The position numbers were made by a program, and so were the translations under genes. The notes beneath the pieces are model-generated. The model saw nothing but the letters and a program-made list of their open reading frames with translations, did not search any database and was not told the DNA's origin. 64,000 bases of DNA from the NCBI RefSeq assembly GCF_007830255.1, contig NZ_VLKG01000005.1, forward strand, positions 1-64,000, in the 5' to 3' direction. Shown one piece after another: positions 53,399-63,404 of this stretch (position 1 is the first letter of the stretch; the number at the start of each line of letters is the position of its first letter). The DNA is from Azomonas agilis (GTDB lineage Bacteria > Pseudomonadota > Gammaproteobacteria > Pseudomonadales > Pseudomonadaceae).

Positions 53399-54697
53399 TT
53401 AGAGCGCCTTTTCAAACACCTTGGAGTTGCGTTGATAGTTATACATTTGGGCGCGGGCTTCGGGTAAACGCTCGACCCCGCTGGGCTCAAAACCACGCTC
53501 TCGAAACCAATGGGCAGTGCGGGTGGTGAGCACAAACAGGGTTTTTAAGCCCAACAGACGGGCACGGTATTCAATGCGCTCTAACAGCACATCGCCTCGG
53601 CCGCCGTGGCGGTAGTCGGGATTTACCGCCAAACAGGCTAACTCCCCAGCTTGTGAGCCGCTGATAGGGTACAGAGCAGCACAGGCGATGATCATGCCGT
53701 CGCGCTCTACCACGCTGAATTGGCTGATTTCTCGCTCCAACACATCGCGGGAGCGGCGCACTAAAATGCCCTGTTCTTCCAGAGGTCTGATCAGCTCAAT
53801 CAGCCCGCCCACGTCCTCAATGCTGGCTTCGCGGGTTTGCTCGAACTGCTCTTGAGTGACCAAGGTTCCGCTGCCGTCGCGGGTAAACAGCTCGGTCAAT
53901 AGAGCGCCGTCTTCCACATAGCTGACCAGATGAGTACGCCGCACTCCGCCACGACAGGCTTGGGCTGCTGCGTCTAAAAGCTCGGCTTGGTAGTCGCTGC
54001 CTAAACGGGCCAAATGAGGGGGAATTTGCTGTGGCCGAAGTTCTCGTACCAGATGCCCGGCTTGGTCGATAAGTCCAAGGTGACTGCCGTAGAGCACTAG
54101 TTTATCGGCTTGCAGGTCAATGGCAGCGCGGGTGGCTACGTCTTCGCAGGCCAGATTGAATACTTCGCCGGTGGGCGAGTAGCCCAAAGGAGACAGCAGT
54201 ACGATGCTGCGCTCATCCAGCAAACGATTGATGCCCTTGCGGTCAATGCGCCGCACTTCGCCGGTGTGCTGGTAATCCACACCATCCAAGACACCGATGG
54301 GACGGGCGGTGACAAAGTTGCCGCTGGTAACACGCAGCCGAGCACCCTGCATGGGAGATAGGGCTACATCCATAGATAGATGAGCTTCTAAAGCAATGCG
54401 CACATGGCCTACCGCATCCATCACGCAGGACAGCGTTTGAGCATCGGTGATGCGCAGGTCATGGTGGTAGCGCGCGTTTAAACCGAGGCTGGCCAGCCGA
54501 CGGTCAATCTGTGGACGAGTGCCAAATACCAACACTAAACGTACGCCTAGGCTGTGCAGCAATACCAAATCATGCACGATGTTGGGGAAGCTGGCGTGCT
54601 CAAGACAATCCCCCGACAGCATGATGACAAAGGTGCAGTCGCGGTGGGCGTTGATGTAGGGCGATGAATGACGAAGCCAATTAACGTAGTCGTGCAT
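53399..54697 (-). CDS. argA: amino-acid N-acetyltransferase ArgA (N-acetylglutamate synthase)
   Basis: A 432-residue enzyme, equal in length to P. aeruginosa ArgA and very similar in sequence. N-terminal amino-acid-kinase-like domain for arginine feedback (about 1-285) and C-terminal GNAT domain with CLAVNPDYRHGGRGDVLLERI. It makes N-acetylglutamate, first step of arginine synthesis. Start at 54697 chosen by homology (MHDYVNWLRHSSPYIN); ATG 54718 is in frame. Next to argE. Confidence 0.94.
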   Translation of the reverse strand: MHDYVNWLRHSSPYINAHRDCTFVIMLSGDCLEHASFPNIVHDLVLLHSLGVRLVLVFGTRPQIDRRLASLGLNARYHHDLRITDAQTLSCVMDAVGHVRIALEAHLSMDVALSPMQGARLRVTSGNFVTARPIGVLDGVDYQHTGEVRRIDRKGINRLLDERSIVLLSPLGYSPTGEVFNLACEDVATRAAIDLQADKLVLYGSHLGLIDQAGHLVRELRPQQIPPHLARLGSDYQAELLDAAAQACRGGVRRTHLVSYVEDGALLTELFTRDGSGTLVTQEQFEQTREASIEDVGGLIELIRPLEEQGILVRRSRDVLEREISQFSVVERDGMIIACAALYPISGSQAGELACLAVNPDYRHGGRGDVLLERIEYRARLLGLKTLFVLTTRTAHWFRERGFEPSGVERLPEARAQMYNYQRNSKVFEKAL

Positions 54698-54731
54698 GGG
54701 CAGAGTCTTCAAATCCATGGTGATGGTTGAG

Positions 54732-55904
54732 TTAATGACCTGAGGTAGGCTGAGGTTGAGCCGGCTCTAAGCAGTAATGTCGGATTAAACCACGCAGCAG
54801 TTCAAGGGTTGGTTGAATGCGCGACAGTTCTAAATATTCGTCCGGTTGGTGGGCACAGGCAATATCGCCCGGCCCTAAGATCAGGGTTTCACACCCCAGT
54901 TGTTGCAGGTAGGGAGCCTCGGTGCCAAAAGCGACGGCTTCAGCTTGATGCCCGGTCAGTTGTTCACCGAGGCGTACCAATTCTGTGTGGGCGGGCTGTT
55001 CAAAGGGCGGTACTGCTGGAAACAGGGGCTGATACTCTAAACGCACCTGATGTTGCTCAACGATGGGCGTTAGACGCTGCTGGATGATGCTGCGCAGGTA
55101 CTCAGGTTCCATGCCCGGCAGCGGACGTAAATCAAACTCCAGAGCGCAGTGACCGCAAATTCGATTTGGGTTATCGCCGCCGTGGATGCAACCCAAGTTG
55201 AGGGTTGGGTGTGGTACGTTAAATTGTGGGTTTTGGTAGCGTTGCTGCCATTCTTGGCGCAGCTCCAGTAGAGCCCCCATCACATGGTGCATGGCTTCTA
55301 GGGCGCTGTGTCCGTAAGCGGGATTAGAGGAGTGACCGCTTTGGCCAAACAGTTCAATGCGATCCATCATCACCCCTTTGTGTAGGCGGATGGGGCGCAA
55401 TCCCGTGGGTTCTCCAATCACGGCGGCACGTCCTAAAGGCTGACCTGCCGCTGCTAAAGCACGGGCTCCACTCATGGAGCTTTCTTCGTCGCAGGTGGCC
55501 AGAATCAGTAGCGGTTGGCGAAAAGGCTGCTCTAACAGGGGTTTAACCGCTGCAATAATCAGCGGGAAGAAGCCCTTCATATCGCAGCTGCCTAAACCGT
55601 ACCAGCGATCATCGGCTTCGCGCAGGGTTAGAGGATCAGTCGTCCATAAGGAGGGGTCGTGGGGCACGGTATCACTGTGTCCAGCTAAAACTAATCCGCC
55701 GGGCCCTTGCCCGTAACTGGCCAGCAAATTGAATTTTCCCGGGCGAACCTGTTGCAGATCACAGTGGAAACCCAAGTCGCTTAGCCAAGCGGCTAATAAC
55801 TCAACCACCTGCTGATTACTCTGATCCAGTGCCGCTTGGGTACAGCTCACCGAGGGTGCAGCAATCAGAGCTTGGAATTGGGCTTTTAAGTCCGGTAAGG
55901 GCAC
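54732..55904 (-). CDS. argE: acetylornithine deacetylase ArgE
   Basis: A 390-residue M20 metallo-deacylase that frees ornithine from N-acetylornithine. Metal ligands: His76/Asp78 in GHSDTVP, CDMKGF, and the CDEESSMSGA Glu pair. GTG 55904 follows AAGGAG by 6 bp, and gives VPLPDLKAQFQALIAAPSV as in Pseudomonas homologues; an in-frame GTG at 55922 contains that site. Gene order argA-argE as in PAO1. Confidence 0.93.
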   Translation of the reverse strand: MPLPDLKAQFQALIAAPSVSCTQAALDQSNQQVVELLAAWLSDLGFHCDLQQVRPGKFNLLASYGQGPGGLVLAGHSDTVPHDPSLWTTDPLTLREADDRWYGLGSCDMKGFFPLIIAAVKPLLEQPFRQPLLILATCDEESSMSGARALAAAGQPLGRAAVIGEPTGLRPIRLHKGVMMDRIELFGQSGHSSNPAYGHSALEAMHHVMGALLELRQEWQQRYQNPQFNVPHPTLNLGCIHGGDNPNRICGHCALEFDLRPLPGMEPEYLRSIIQQRLTPIVEQHQVRLEYQPLFPAVPPFEQPAHTELVRLGEQLTGHQAEAVAFGTEAPYLQQLGCETLILGPGDIACAHQPDEYLELSRIQPTLELLRGLIRHYCLEPAQPQPTSGH

Positions 55905-55994
55905 GGCTATCTCCTTAGACACATACCCTAATCGGTGCTATTTACAGCGGATAGGGTCATGGACTAACCCTAGCACAGTGCCCTTGGGGAAGGG

Positions 55995-57260
55995 TTAGTT
56001 AAATATCCATTGCAAGATGCTGAAAAACACAATGGACAACACCGCACCCACCGGCAATGTCACCACCCAAGAAACAAAAATAGAGCCAATCACATCCAGT
56101 TTTAGGGCACCAATGCCACGTGCCAGTCCAATGCCTAAAATGGCTCCCACAAGGGTATGGGTGGTGGAAACGGGCAATCCAATGGCAGAAGCGCCTACCA
56201 CCGTAGAGGCAGTGGCTAATTCAGCGGCAAAGCCTCGGCTAGGGGTCAGTTCGGTGATTTCGCGGCCAATAGTGGCAATAACGCGATAACCGTAGGTGGC
56301 TAGCCCAACTACGATGCCTATAGCACCCAGTAGCAAAACCCAGCCGGGTACGGCCGATTGGGCCGCGATATCCGTTACACCCTTAGATTCAATAACACCG
56401 ACAATAGCCGCCAGTGGCCCTACGGCATTGGCGACATCATTGGCACCGTGGGCAAAAGCCATGGCACAGGCGGTAAATATCATCAAAATGGCAAAGATTT
56501 TTTCAACGCTGGAAAAATGGAAGGTTTTGTCGGCTTCAGGGTCGATTTGGATGCGCTGTAACAGCTTGATGCCAAATAGCATCACTATCCCCCCAACCAC
56601 CAAGGCTAATAGAAAGCCTTGGAAGTTGGTTAACTCCAAGCCTACATGCTTTAAGCCTTTAGTCAGCACCATCAGCGCCACCATAAAGCCGGTAGCAAAC
56701 ATATACAGCGGAACAAAGCGTTTAGCGTTTTGAAACGGCTGATCGGTATTAATGATCAGCGCCTGCACGCTCATAAAAAGCCCAAAGGCGAGCATCCCAG
56801 ACAGAAAGGGCGTAACTACCCAACTGGCCACAATGGGAATAATGGCGCTCCAGTGTACGGCATCCAGTGACACGCCAACGACAGCAAAGCCAATTACCGC
56901 ACCTACGATGGAGTGGGTCGTGGAAACAGGCCAGCCGAATAGGGACGCAATCAGCAACCAAACTCCGGCGGCCAGCAAAGAAGACATCATGCCTAAGAGC
57001 ATCAAATGGGCGGGCACTAACTCAGCGTCTACAATGCCATTTTTGATGGTTTCTGTGACTTCGCCACCGGCCAGATAAGCGCCACAAAACTCAAATACAA
57101 TCGCAATCATGATGGCTTGGCGAATGGTTAGGGCTTTAGAGCCCACCGAGGTTCCCATGGCATTGGCGACATCATTAGCACCAACGCCCCAAGCCATAAA
57201 AAAACCAAAGATACAGGCCAGTACCAACAGCACTGAGCCATAATCTGCAATAAAAGACAT
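55995..57260 (-). CDS. low-affinity inorganic phosphate transporter (PiT family)
   Basis: A 421-residue membrane protein with about ten helices and the duplicated PiT signature: GANDVANAMGTSVG (N-terminal) and GANDVANAVGPLAA (middle), each with a VSTTH loop (GWPVSTTHSIVG, GLPVSTTHTLVG). It takes up phosphate with protons or sodium. Follows the DUF47 gene on the same strand, a common partner. Confidence 0.94.
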   Translation of the reverse strand: MSFIADYGSVLLVLACIFGFFMAWGVGANDVANAMGTSVGSKALTIRQAIMIAIVFEFCGAYLAGGEVTETIKNGIVDAELVPAHLMLLGMMSSLLAAGVWLLIASLFGWPVSTTHSIVGAVIGFAVVGVSLDAVHWSAIIPIVASWVVTPFLSGMLAFGLFMSVQALIINTDQPFQNAKRFVPLYMFATGFMVALMVLTKGLKHVGLELTNFQGFLLALVVGGIVMLFGIKLLQRIQIDPEADKTFHFSSVEKIFAILMIFTACAMAFAHGANDVANAVGPLAAIVGVIESKGVTDIAAQSAVPGWVLLLGAIGIVVGLATYGYRVIATIGREITELTPSRGFAAELATASTVVGASAIGLPVSTTHTLVGAILGIGLARGIGALKLDVIGSIFVSWVVTLPVGAVLSIVFFSILQWIFN

Positions 57261-57301
57261 AAGAGAATGATCCGTAAAGCCTAGCTAGAAAGAGGCGAAA
57301 A

Positions 57302-57979
57302 TCAGCGGGCGAGCAGCAACTCCAAGCGGTTACCTACTCGTTCAGCGCGGTCAGCGACATCACCAATCCATTCGATGATTTGGTAGAGAAACATCACATC
57401 AACGGGGGGCATATCAGCTTCTAGGCTGTACAGGGTGCGACGAACTTCGACCTGTAAACGATCAGTATCGCGCTCAATGGCTTCAATCTGCTGTACCATG
57501 TTGGCCACAAGGTCAGCCTCTCGGCCACTAAAGCCGGCCTCTAACAGCTCATCCAGCTTTTGCAAAGCCTCAAGAGCTTGAGCGCTGGCCTCTACGCAGC
57601 GTTGCACGTACGCCAGTAAGCTTGGGTGTATGGCTGGTGGCAAGTGCATTCTGCGACCTACCATCAATCCCGCAATATCTTTGGCTCGGTTAGCGATTTT
57701 GTCCTGTACACTCAAAAGCTCTAACAGATCTGAGCGCGGTACGGGTAAAAATAGGCTTTTAGGCAGATGTTGGCGTATGTTCTTCTTGAGTTTGTCGGCC
57801 TCATCTTCCAATTGAGCCATTTCAGTTTGAATCAACTCAACCTGTTGCCATTCTTCAGTGATGGCGGCTTGGAATAATGGGATTAAGTGAGCGGCACACT
57901 CGTGAGCCTTAGCCATATGCTGTTGCATTGGCTCAATGGGAGAACGCCCAAACAGGCTGACAAAGGGATTGATTGGCAT
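57302..57979 (-). CDS. DUF47 family PhoU-like protein (Pit accessory)
   Basis: A 225-residue all-helical protein of the TIGR00153/DUF47 family. MPINPFVSLFGRSPIEPMQQHM is the N-terminal signature and the DxxE-type acidic metal sites (EDEADKLKKNIRQHL, IEWIGDVADRAERVGNRLE) are present. It is thought to regulate the adjacent PiT transporter. Divergent from the CYTH gene. Confidence 0.92.
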   Translation of the reverse strand: MPINPFVSLFGRSPIEPMQQHMAKAHECAAHLIPLFQAAITEEWQQVELIQTEMAQLEDEADKLKKNIRQHLPKSLFLPVPRSDLLELLSVQDKIANRAKDIAGLMVGRRMHLPPAIHPSLLAYVQRCVEASAQALEALQKLDELLEAGFSGREADLVANMVQQIEAIERDTDRLQVEVRRTLYSLEADMPPVDVMFLYQIIEWIGDVADRAERVGNRLELLLAR

Positions 57980-58078
57980 GAAATTTATCCAGCAGCCGCA
58001 GAGGGCATGCCTGTAAACAGAATGGATCTGTCAATTAAATGTCATTTTATTGTAACGAATAACGGGCTCTCTTGGCAC

Positions 58079-59434
58079 ATGCAAAAAGAAACAGAAATTA
58101 AATTGCGCGTTAGCCGCGACACCCTAGAGGCTTTGCGTCAGCATCCGATTTTAACGCAACGCCTGCAACAGGATTGGTTGACTCATCCTCTTTATAATCA
58201 ATATTACGATACTCCTAACCTCGATTTGGCCAAAGCTCAGGTTGCGTTGCGTTTGCGCCGAGATGGGGAACAGTTTATCCAAACCCTCAAAAGTCGCGGC
58301 CAAAGTGTGGCGGGGCTGTCTGAGCGCAATGAGTGGGACTGGTATCTGCAACAACCCACGCTAGACCCTAAGCTGCTTACGGATGATTGTTGGCCCGCCA
58401 GTCTGGCTGAGTTGGATCGCCAGAGCCTACAACCGATTTTCACCACCGATTTTGTGCGCACCAAAGCCGATTTAAGCTGGTCTGTGGCCGAGACTGAGAT
58501 CAGGGTAGAGGCTGCTTTGGATTTGGGGCAGGTTATTTCCGGCGAGCGCCACGAAGAAATTTGTGAGTTAGAACTGGAGCTGCGTCAGGGGGAGTCTCTG
58601 GCATTATTGGATTTAGCCTTAGAATTAGCCCAGCAGCTTCCAGTGATGCCCTGTGATATTAGCAAGGCAGAACGGGGTTATCGTTTACAAGAGGCACGTA
58701 CTAGCCGCTTGTTAGTGCCTCCTGTACTAGAAGCCAGCGCCTCAGTCGATGACAGCATTGCTTTATTGGGCAGCCATTTACTGGGTAACAGCCAGCGTTT
58801 GGCTGAAGAATATGATAACAGTCGTCGCTGGAGTGCTTTGGTAAGCTGGGTTGAGTGTTTAGTCGATCTACGCGCTTTATTAGGCAGCCTGGGCTTGGTC
58901 GCACCACGCACCAGTACCCACAACCTGCGCGCCCAACTGGATGCCCTGTTAGCCGATTGGCAGCCAAGGCGTGTGCAAGGCCAACAGCATGAGCACGAGC
59001 GCCAAGCCGCTGAAGCGGCCTTTAACGCAGAGTTAACCCAGACCCGTTGGGGGGTATTCTCTTTGCAGATGGCGCGCTGGCTTATCAGTCGTCAGTGGAC
59101 GCAACCACGTACTGAGCGGGGCCAGCGTCAAGGAAACACCGAGCTGGGCCGTTGGTTGGCGCGTGAGTTGGCAGAAGAAAGCGCAGCCCTACGTTTACCC
59201 CAGTATGAGCGCCAGCCCTTAAGCTTAGCGGAGCAATTACCGCGCATGGAGCGTCTGCTGGTTTGGTTGCGTTTTGGGCGTTCAGTGCTGGAGTTACCTG
59301 AGATTGATCGCCTGTATGGTGAGCTAGCCAAACTGCACGATATGTTGTTGTACTCCTTAGGTGATAAGGATTTGATGAGCGCTCAAATCCATACCCTTTG
59401 GACGCTCAAGCCTTGGAAAGTCTTGGCGCGTTAG
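58079..59434 (+). CDS. inorganic triphosphatase, CYTH-CHAD protein (YgiF-like)
   Basis: A 451-residue protein: N-terminal CYTH tunnel domain (1-205) with ETEIKL (ExExK) motif at 4-9 and RLRRDG, and a C-terminal CHAD helical domain (about 225-445) that binds polyphosphate. E. coli YgiF hydrolyses inorganic triphosphate. Start at ATG 58079 puts the ExExK motif at the N-terminus as in all homologues. Next to phosphate genes. Confidence 0.9.
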   Translation: MQKETEIKLRVSRDTLEALRQHPILTQRLQQDWLTHPLYNQYYDTPNLDLAKAQVALRLRRDGEQFIQTLKSRGQSVAGLSERNEWDWYLQQPTLDPKLLTDDCWPASLAELDRQSLQPIFTTDFVRTKADLSWSVAETEIRVEAALDLGQVISGERHEEICELELELRQGESLALLDLALELAQQLPVMPCDISKAERGYRLQEARTSRLLVPPVLEASASVDDSIALLGSHLLGNSQRLAEEYDNSRRWSALVSWVECLVDLRALLGSLGLVAPRTSTHNLRAQLDALLADWQPRRVQGQQHEHERQAAEAAFNAELTQTRWGVFSLQMARWLISRQWTQPRTERGQRQGNTELGRWLARELAEESAALRLPQYERQPLSLAEQLPRMERLLVWLRFGRSVLELPEIDRLYGELAKLHDMLLYSLGDKDLMSAQIHTLWTLKPWKVLAR

Positions 59435-59453
59435 TGCCATCGCTGCGGCTGGC

Positions 59454-60113
59454 TCAGTGCTCTGTTTCCTTAGGCGATAGAGGCAGATCACTGGGCAGTG
59501 TGGCCAACTCTAGCCAGCGGCTCATCACCTCATAAGCCTCCTCAATTCCCTGACGCTTAGGGGCAGAAAATAACTGAACGCTGATATCCGCTTCTAAACT
59601 GGCGATTTGCTGCTGTACCTTCAGCAAGGTGGTCTTAGCGGCTCCAAAAGCCAGCTTATCGGCTTTAGTAAGCAGGATATGTATGGGCATTTGGGTCGAT
59701 TGCGCCCACTCCAACATCATCTGGTCAAAGGGTGTCAGCGGATGGCGCACGTCCATCATCAAAAAAATCCCCTTCAGACTGTGGCGTTGTACCAGATAAG
59801 CCTCTAAGTGCTGTTGCCAGTGCTGTTTGAGCGGAATAGGGACTTTAGCGTAGCCGTAACCGGGTAAATCCACTAAGCGGCGCTCATCATCCAAGCGAAA
59901 AAAATTAAGTAACTGAGTGCGTCCCGGCGTTTTAGAAGTGCGGGCTAGTTGAGCATGGGTCAGAGTATTGAGGGCGCTGGATTTCCCTGCGTTAGAGCGT
60001 CCGGCAAAAGCGATTTCCCAGCCCCTATCTTCGGGGCATTGGTTGACTTTAGCGGCGCTGAGCGTAAAGCGTGCTTGCTGGCACAGGGCGCGCAATGGGT
60101 TTTTGGAGGACAT
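59454..60113 (-). CDS. engB: ribosome biogenesis GTPase EngB (YihA/YsxC)
   Basis: A 219-residue GTPase needed for 50S assembly. G1 GRSNAGKSS at 38-46, G3 DLPGYG at 82-87, G4 TKADKL near 146-151. N-terminus carries the usual [14 protein letters not shown]. Divergent from cytochrome c4, an order known from Pseudomonas. Confidence 0.95.
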   Translation of the reverse strand: MSSKNPLRALCQQARFTLSAAKVNQCPEDRGWEIAFAGRSNAGKSSALNTLTHAQLARTSKTPGRTQLLNFFRLDDERRLVDLPGYGYAKVPIPLKQHWQQHLEAYLVQRHSLKGIFLMMDVRHPLTPFDQMMLEWAQSTQMPIHILLTKADKLAFGAAKTTLLKVQQQIASLEADISVQLFSAPKRQGIEEAYEVMSRWLELATLPSDLPLSPKETEH

Positions 60114-60360
60114 GAGGTAATTCCGTGAGGGCAGCGGGGGGAGGCTGGATGCGGCAACACTTCGTTTGGGTTTCTAGGGGGGCAGTATATAATGTTCATG
60201 TTCAAATACGCCTTGTTTTGTCAATGCCTTGTTGAGGATAGAAGGGATCACTAAGGCGTTGAGAGATTCATGAGGGGTGGTGTATTTGAGCCGTGACGGC
60301 GATTGCTCGCGCACAGACACAATAATTTTCTTATAAACCTGATAGCCGTTGGATGAACCG

Positions 60361-60993
60361 ATGAATAAAGTATTCGTGAGTCTGTTGTTGACTCTGGGTG
60401 TAGTGACCATCACCCATGCTGAAGGCAATCCTCAAGCAGGCAAGGATAAGGTTGTCCTGTGTAGCGCCTGTCATGGCATGGACGGCAATAGCCCAGCTCC
60501 GAATTTCCCTAAACTGGCCGGTCAAGGTGAAGGGTATTTACTCAAGCAATTACAAGATATTCAGGCCGGTACTGCACCTAATGCGGCGGCGGGTACGGGC
60601 CGTAAAATCCTAGAAATGACGGGAATGTTGGCTAATTTTAATGCTCAAGATTTAGCCGATATTGCGGCCTTCTATGCCCAGCAAAAGCCCACTACAGGAT
60701 TTGCCGATCCTAACTTAGTGGTCTCGGGGGAGCAGTTATTTCGTGGTGGTAAGTTAGAACAGGGAATGCCTGCTTGTACGGGGTGTCATGGCCCCAACGG
60801 ATCTGGGAATGCTCCGGCGTTATTTCCTCGTTTAGCCGGACAGCATGCCACCTATCTGACTAAACAGTTGACCGATTTCCGAGAGGGGCTGCGTACCAAT
60901 GATGGCGATGCTCAAATCATGCGCTCTATTGCTGCAAAGCTCAGCAATAAAGACATTGAGGCATTGGCCAGTTACATTCAGGGCTTACATTAA
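60361..60993 (+). CDS. di-haem cytochrome c4
   Basis: A 210-residue periplasmic cytochrome. Signal peptide 1-20 (MNKVFVSLLLTLGVVTITHA). Two class I c-type domains, each with a CxxCH haem site: Cys34-Cys37-His38 (CSACH) and Cys139-Cys142-His143 (CTGCH). It carries electrons to terminal oxidases. I chose ATG 60361 because it gives a proper signal peptide; in-frame ATG 60349 is possible. Confidence 0.94.
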   Translation: MNKVFVSLLLTLGVVTITHAEGNPQAGKDKVVLCSACHGMDGNSPAPNFPKLAGQGEGYLLKQLQDIQAGTAPNAAAGTGRKILEMTGMLANFNAQDLADIAAFYAQQKPTTGFADPNLVVSGEQLFRGGKLEQGMPACTGCHGPNGSGNAPALFPRLAGQHATYLTKQLTDFREGLRTNDGDAQIMRSIAAKLSNKDIEALASYIQGLH

Positions 60994-61114
60994 ATCAGAG
61001 ATTGAGCTTTAGGCTGGAGCTGAACGTGCAACACGGGTAGCTCCAAAAATAGCGTTCATTTCTGATTAAGATGGGGCGCTTACTCTAAAAAGATTTAATT
61101 GTGTGAGCGCTCCT

Positions 61115-62056
61115 ATGTCCTCTTCCAGTACCCGTGGCCTAGGTTGGGTTGGTATAACCAGCTTGATTGTGTGTGTGGTTTTAATTGCTTTATTGGTGGC
61201 TGCAACGCTTATCTTTCGCTGGGATAAGCAAGTTTTGCTCGCTTGGCAGGAACAGCAAACCGATGCCAAGACTCGGGCCCAAAGTGTGTGGTTGCCGGAC
61301 TATCGTTTGGTATACGAAACCGATATTTCTTTACCAGCTAAAGACGAACTCTCAGGGCTGAGCTGGAGCCCGCAAACCAATAGCTTGTTTGCCGTAACTG
61401 GCCCCACGGCCGCATTGGTCGAGTTGAGTTTGCAAGGTGCTGTATTGCGCCGGACAAACTTACAAAATCTATCCGATCCAGAGGGTATAGAGGTGTTACC
61501 CAGTGGGCTGATCGGGATTGTGGATGAGCGTCGCCGTCGGCTTTTTTTGGTTGCACAAGATGCTTTAAAAGCAGAAAGCTTAGACATGAATCATGTGCCT
61601 AGCTTTGATTTGGGATTTGCCGATGCGGCCAATAAAGGGTTTGAGGGGTTAGGCTGGGACTCGGTACAAAGTCGCTTAGTGTTTGCCAAAGAGCGCGATC
61701 CTATAGCTTTGCTGCATGCGGTATTACCAACCCAAGATGCTCCTTTGGTGTTGACCGAGCAGATATCAGCTCATTCGTTGATCGTACGAGATTTATCTTC
61801 AGTAACCTTTGATGCGCGTACCGGACATCTGTTGTTACTGTCTGATGAGTCTCATGCCATCCTAGAGCTAGATCAGCAAGGCAAGCCGCGCAGTTTTATG
61901 CGCTTGTTGGCCGGGTTTAGTGGGTTGGAGCGGGGAATACGTCAAGCAGAAGGCTTAGCCATAGATAATACAGGTCGTATTTATGTGGTGGGTGAGCCCA
62001 ATCATCTGTATGTTTTCGAGCGTACACAGCACGATAGTCGGTCAGCTAAGCCGTAA
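61115..62056 (+). CDS. SdiA-regulated-domain (YjiK-like) protein
   Basis: A 313-residue protein with one N-terminal membrane helix (about 12-34) and a periplasmic beta-propeller-like SdiA-regulated domain (ELSGLSWSPQTNSLFAVT and SDPEGIEVLPSG, GFEGLGWD, AEGLAIDNTGRIYVVGEPN repeats). Function unknown; relatives are called YjiK. ATG 61115 preferred to upstream GTG 61103. Confidence 0.85.
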   Translation: MSSSSTRGLGWVGITSLIVCVVLIALLVAATLIFRWDKQVLLAWQEQQTDAKTRAQSVWLPDYRLVYETDISLPAKDELSGLSWSPQTNSLFAVTGPTAALVELSLQGAVLRRTNLQNLSDPEGIEVLPSGLIGIVDERRRRLFLVAQDALKAESLDMNHVPSFDLGFADAANKGFEGLGWDSVQSRLVFAKERDPIALLHAVLPTQDAPLVLTEQISAHSLIVRDLSSVTFDARTGHLLLLSDESHAILELDQQGKPRSFMRLLAGFSGLERGIRQAEGLAIDNTGRIYVVGEPNHLYVFERTQHDSRSAKP

Positions 62057-62259
62057 TGGCTAATGGCTGTAGCCGCTAAGGAGTGGGCTCGGGTCTGTTG
62101 ATGATAGTTTACAAAACTTAAATAATGCCATTCTGATTGCTCAAGCATTAACAACAGGGGCATCAGATGGATGCTGTGAGTCCGTAGATAAGGCACCGAA
62201 TAATGGCCCAGCTTCAGACGTACAGATAACACAGACAGATTTATAGTGCGCCTAAAAAT

Positions 62260-62290
62260 AAAAGCCGACCCCTAAGAGTCGGCTTTTTAT
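62260..62290 (-). terminator. terminator after the OprI-like gene
   Basis: AAAAGCCGAC-loop-GTCGGCTTTTT hairpin with A and T runs on both sides; it lies 16 bp after the OprI-like stop on the minus strand and works in both directions. Confidence 0.85.
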
Positions 62291-62305
62291 TACGCAAATA
62301 AAGAA

Positions 62306-62563
62306 TTATTTGCGGCTGGCACGTTCCAGCATACGCAGAGCGCGCTCATTGGCTTCGTCAGCAGTTTGCTGAGCTTTTTGAGCAGCAGCCATAGCTTCAT
62401 CAGCGCGGCTGTAAGCATCATCAGCGCGGGATTGAGCACGAGCAGCAGCGTCATCAGCAGCGCTCAGACGTGGATCGATTTCTTCTTTAGTCAGGCCGCT
62501 GCTGCAACCTGTTGCCAGAACAGCGGCCAGACCCAGAGCGGAAAGTTTCAAAACAGTGTTCAT
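62306..62563 (-). CDS. oprI: major outer-membrane lipoprotein OprI (Lpp-like)
   Basis: An 85-residue lipoprotein. Signal and lipobox LATGC with Cys20. The mature helix has the alanine-rich heptads [20 protein letters not shown] and ends [15 protein letters not shown], the C-terminus of Pseudomonas OprI, whose terminal Lys binds peptidoglycan. A strong promoter and terminator frame it. Confidence 0.94.
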   Translation of the reverse strand: MNTVLKLSALGLAAVLATGCSSGLTKEEIDPRLSAADDAAARAQSRADDAYSRADEAMAAAQKAQQTADEANERALRMLERASRK

Positions 62564-62622
62564 TGCATTCCCCTTATGTGGAGTATTTAAAGCAACTTCT
62601 GTCGAGCGAAGTCGGCGGGCTT

Positions 62623-62650
62623 ATAGTACCTATAACTTACAACAAGTAAA
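62623..62650 (-). promoter_or_regulatory. promoter of the OprI-like gene
   Basis: On the minus strand: -35 TTTACT, 16-bp spacer, -10 TACTAT, about 60 bp before the oprI start. No other gene lies between. It agrees with a highly expressed lipoprotein gene, but is a visual call. Confidence 0.55.
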
Positions 62651-62793
62651 CCAAAGCTAAAGGGTTATTTAGTGTATTTTTACTTGTTGCTAAAGTTTCC
62701 AAATTCTTTATTAGCATAGCCGATTGATTAGCCATTTCCAGTCATAGACCGGGTAACTTGCGTATAAGTTCCATTTTTGGGGTGGAGTGCTTT

Positions 62794-63282
62794 TTATTCC
62801 GGCATATTGAGTGGTTCAGGCGATACAATAATGCCGTTATTATCCGCGTATAGGTATTCGCCGGGGTGGAAGCTAACACCACAAAAAGTAACGGGAACGT
62901 CAATGTCACCGATTCCGCGTTTGTCGGTTTTGAGTGGGTGACTGGCTAAGGCTTGGATGCCTAAATTCGTTTGGGCCAGTACGTCTACATCACGCACACA
63001 ACCATAAACCACAATACCTTCCCAGCCATTTTTGGCGGCTTTTTCCGCCAGCATGTCTCCTAATAATGCGCGGCGTAGGGAGCCGCCACCATCTACTACC
63101 ATAACTTTTCCGGCGCCAGGTTGGTCAACCAGCTCCTTAACCTTGGAGTTATCTTCAAAGCACTTAACGGTGACGATCTGGCCGCCGAAAGAGTCTTTGC
63201 CTCCAAAATTGCTGAACATAGGATCAACGACTTGGATCAGTTCAGGGTAGGCATCACACAAATCGGGCGTAACGTAGTGCAT
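62794..63282 (-). CDS. rraA: ribonuclease E activity regulator RraA
   Basis: A 162-residue RraA-family protein. [21 protein letters not shown] and [18 protein letters not shown] are family motifs. In E. coli RraA binds RNase E and inhibits it; some homologues act as aldolases (hydroxymethylglutarate), for which the Asp/Arg in GCVRDVD is needed and present. Single gene. Confidence 0.9.
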   Translation of the reverse strand: MHYVTPDLCDAYPELIQVVDPMFSNFGGKDSFGGQIVTVKCFEDNSKVKELVDQPGAGKVMVVDGGGSLRRALLGDMLAEKAAKNGWEGIVVYGCVRDVDVLAQTNLGIQALASHPLKTDKRGIGDIDVPVTFCGVSFHPGEYLYADNNGIIVSPEPLNMPE

Positions 63283-63404
63283 GGTCGTGCTCCTCGTTTG
63301 GGATTACAAAATGCGAATAGCTCCTAGGTAGGGACTAACTTAGGGCTAATTTTTTTCATATATTAATGCGTATTGTATGTATTTGTGCCGTTGTGGCGGC
63401 GAAT

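Noticed and set aside
53399..54697. argA kinase-like domain as a separate acetylglutamate kinase
   Set aside because: The domain is fused to a GNAT domain and matches bifunctional-looking ArgA; catalytic kinase activity is not expected.
60114..60360. Spot 42/ErsA-like small RNA beside engB
   Set aside because: In other bacteria the small RNA lies between polA and engB; here the neighbour is cytochrome c4 and I see no matching sequence or terminator.
62057..62305. Open frame of about 50 codons ending near 62247 after the YjiK-like gene
   Set aside because: No start codon with a ribosome site and no recognisable protein; composition looks partly coding, so it could be a relic, but support is too weak.
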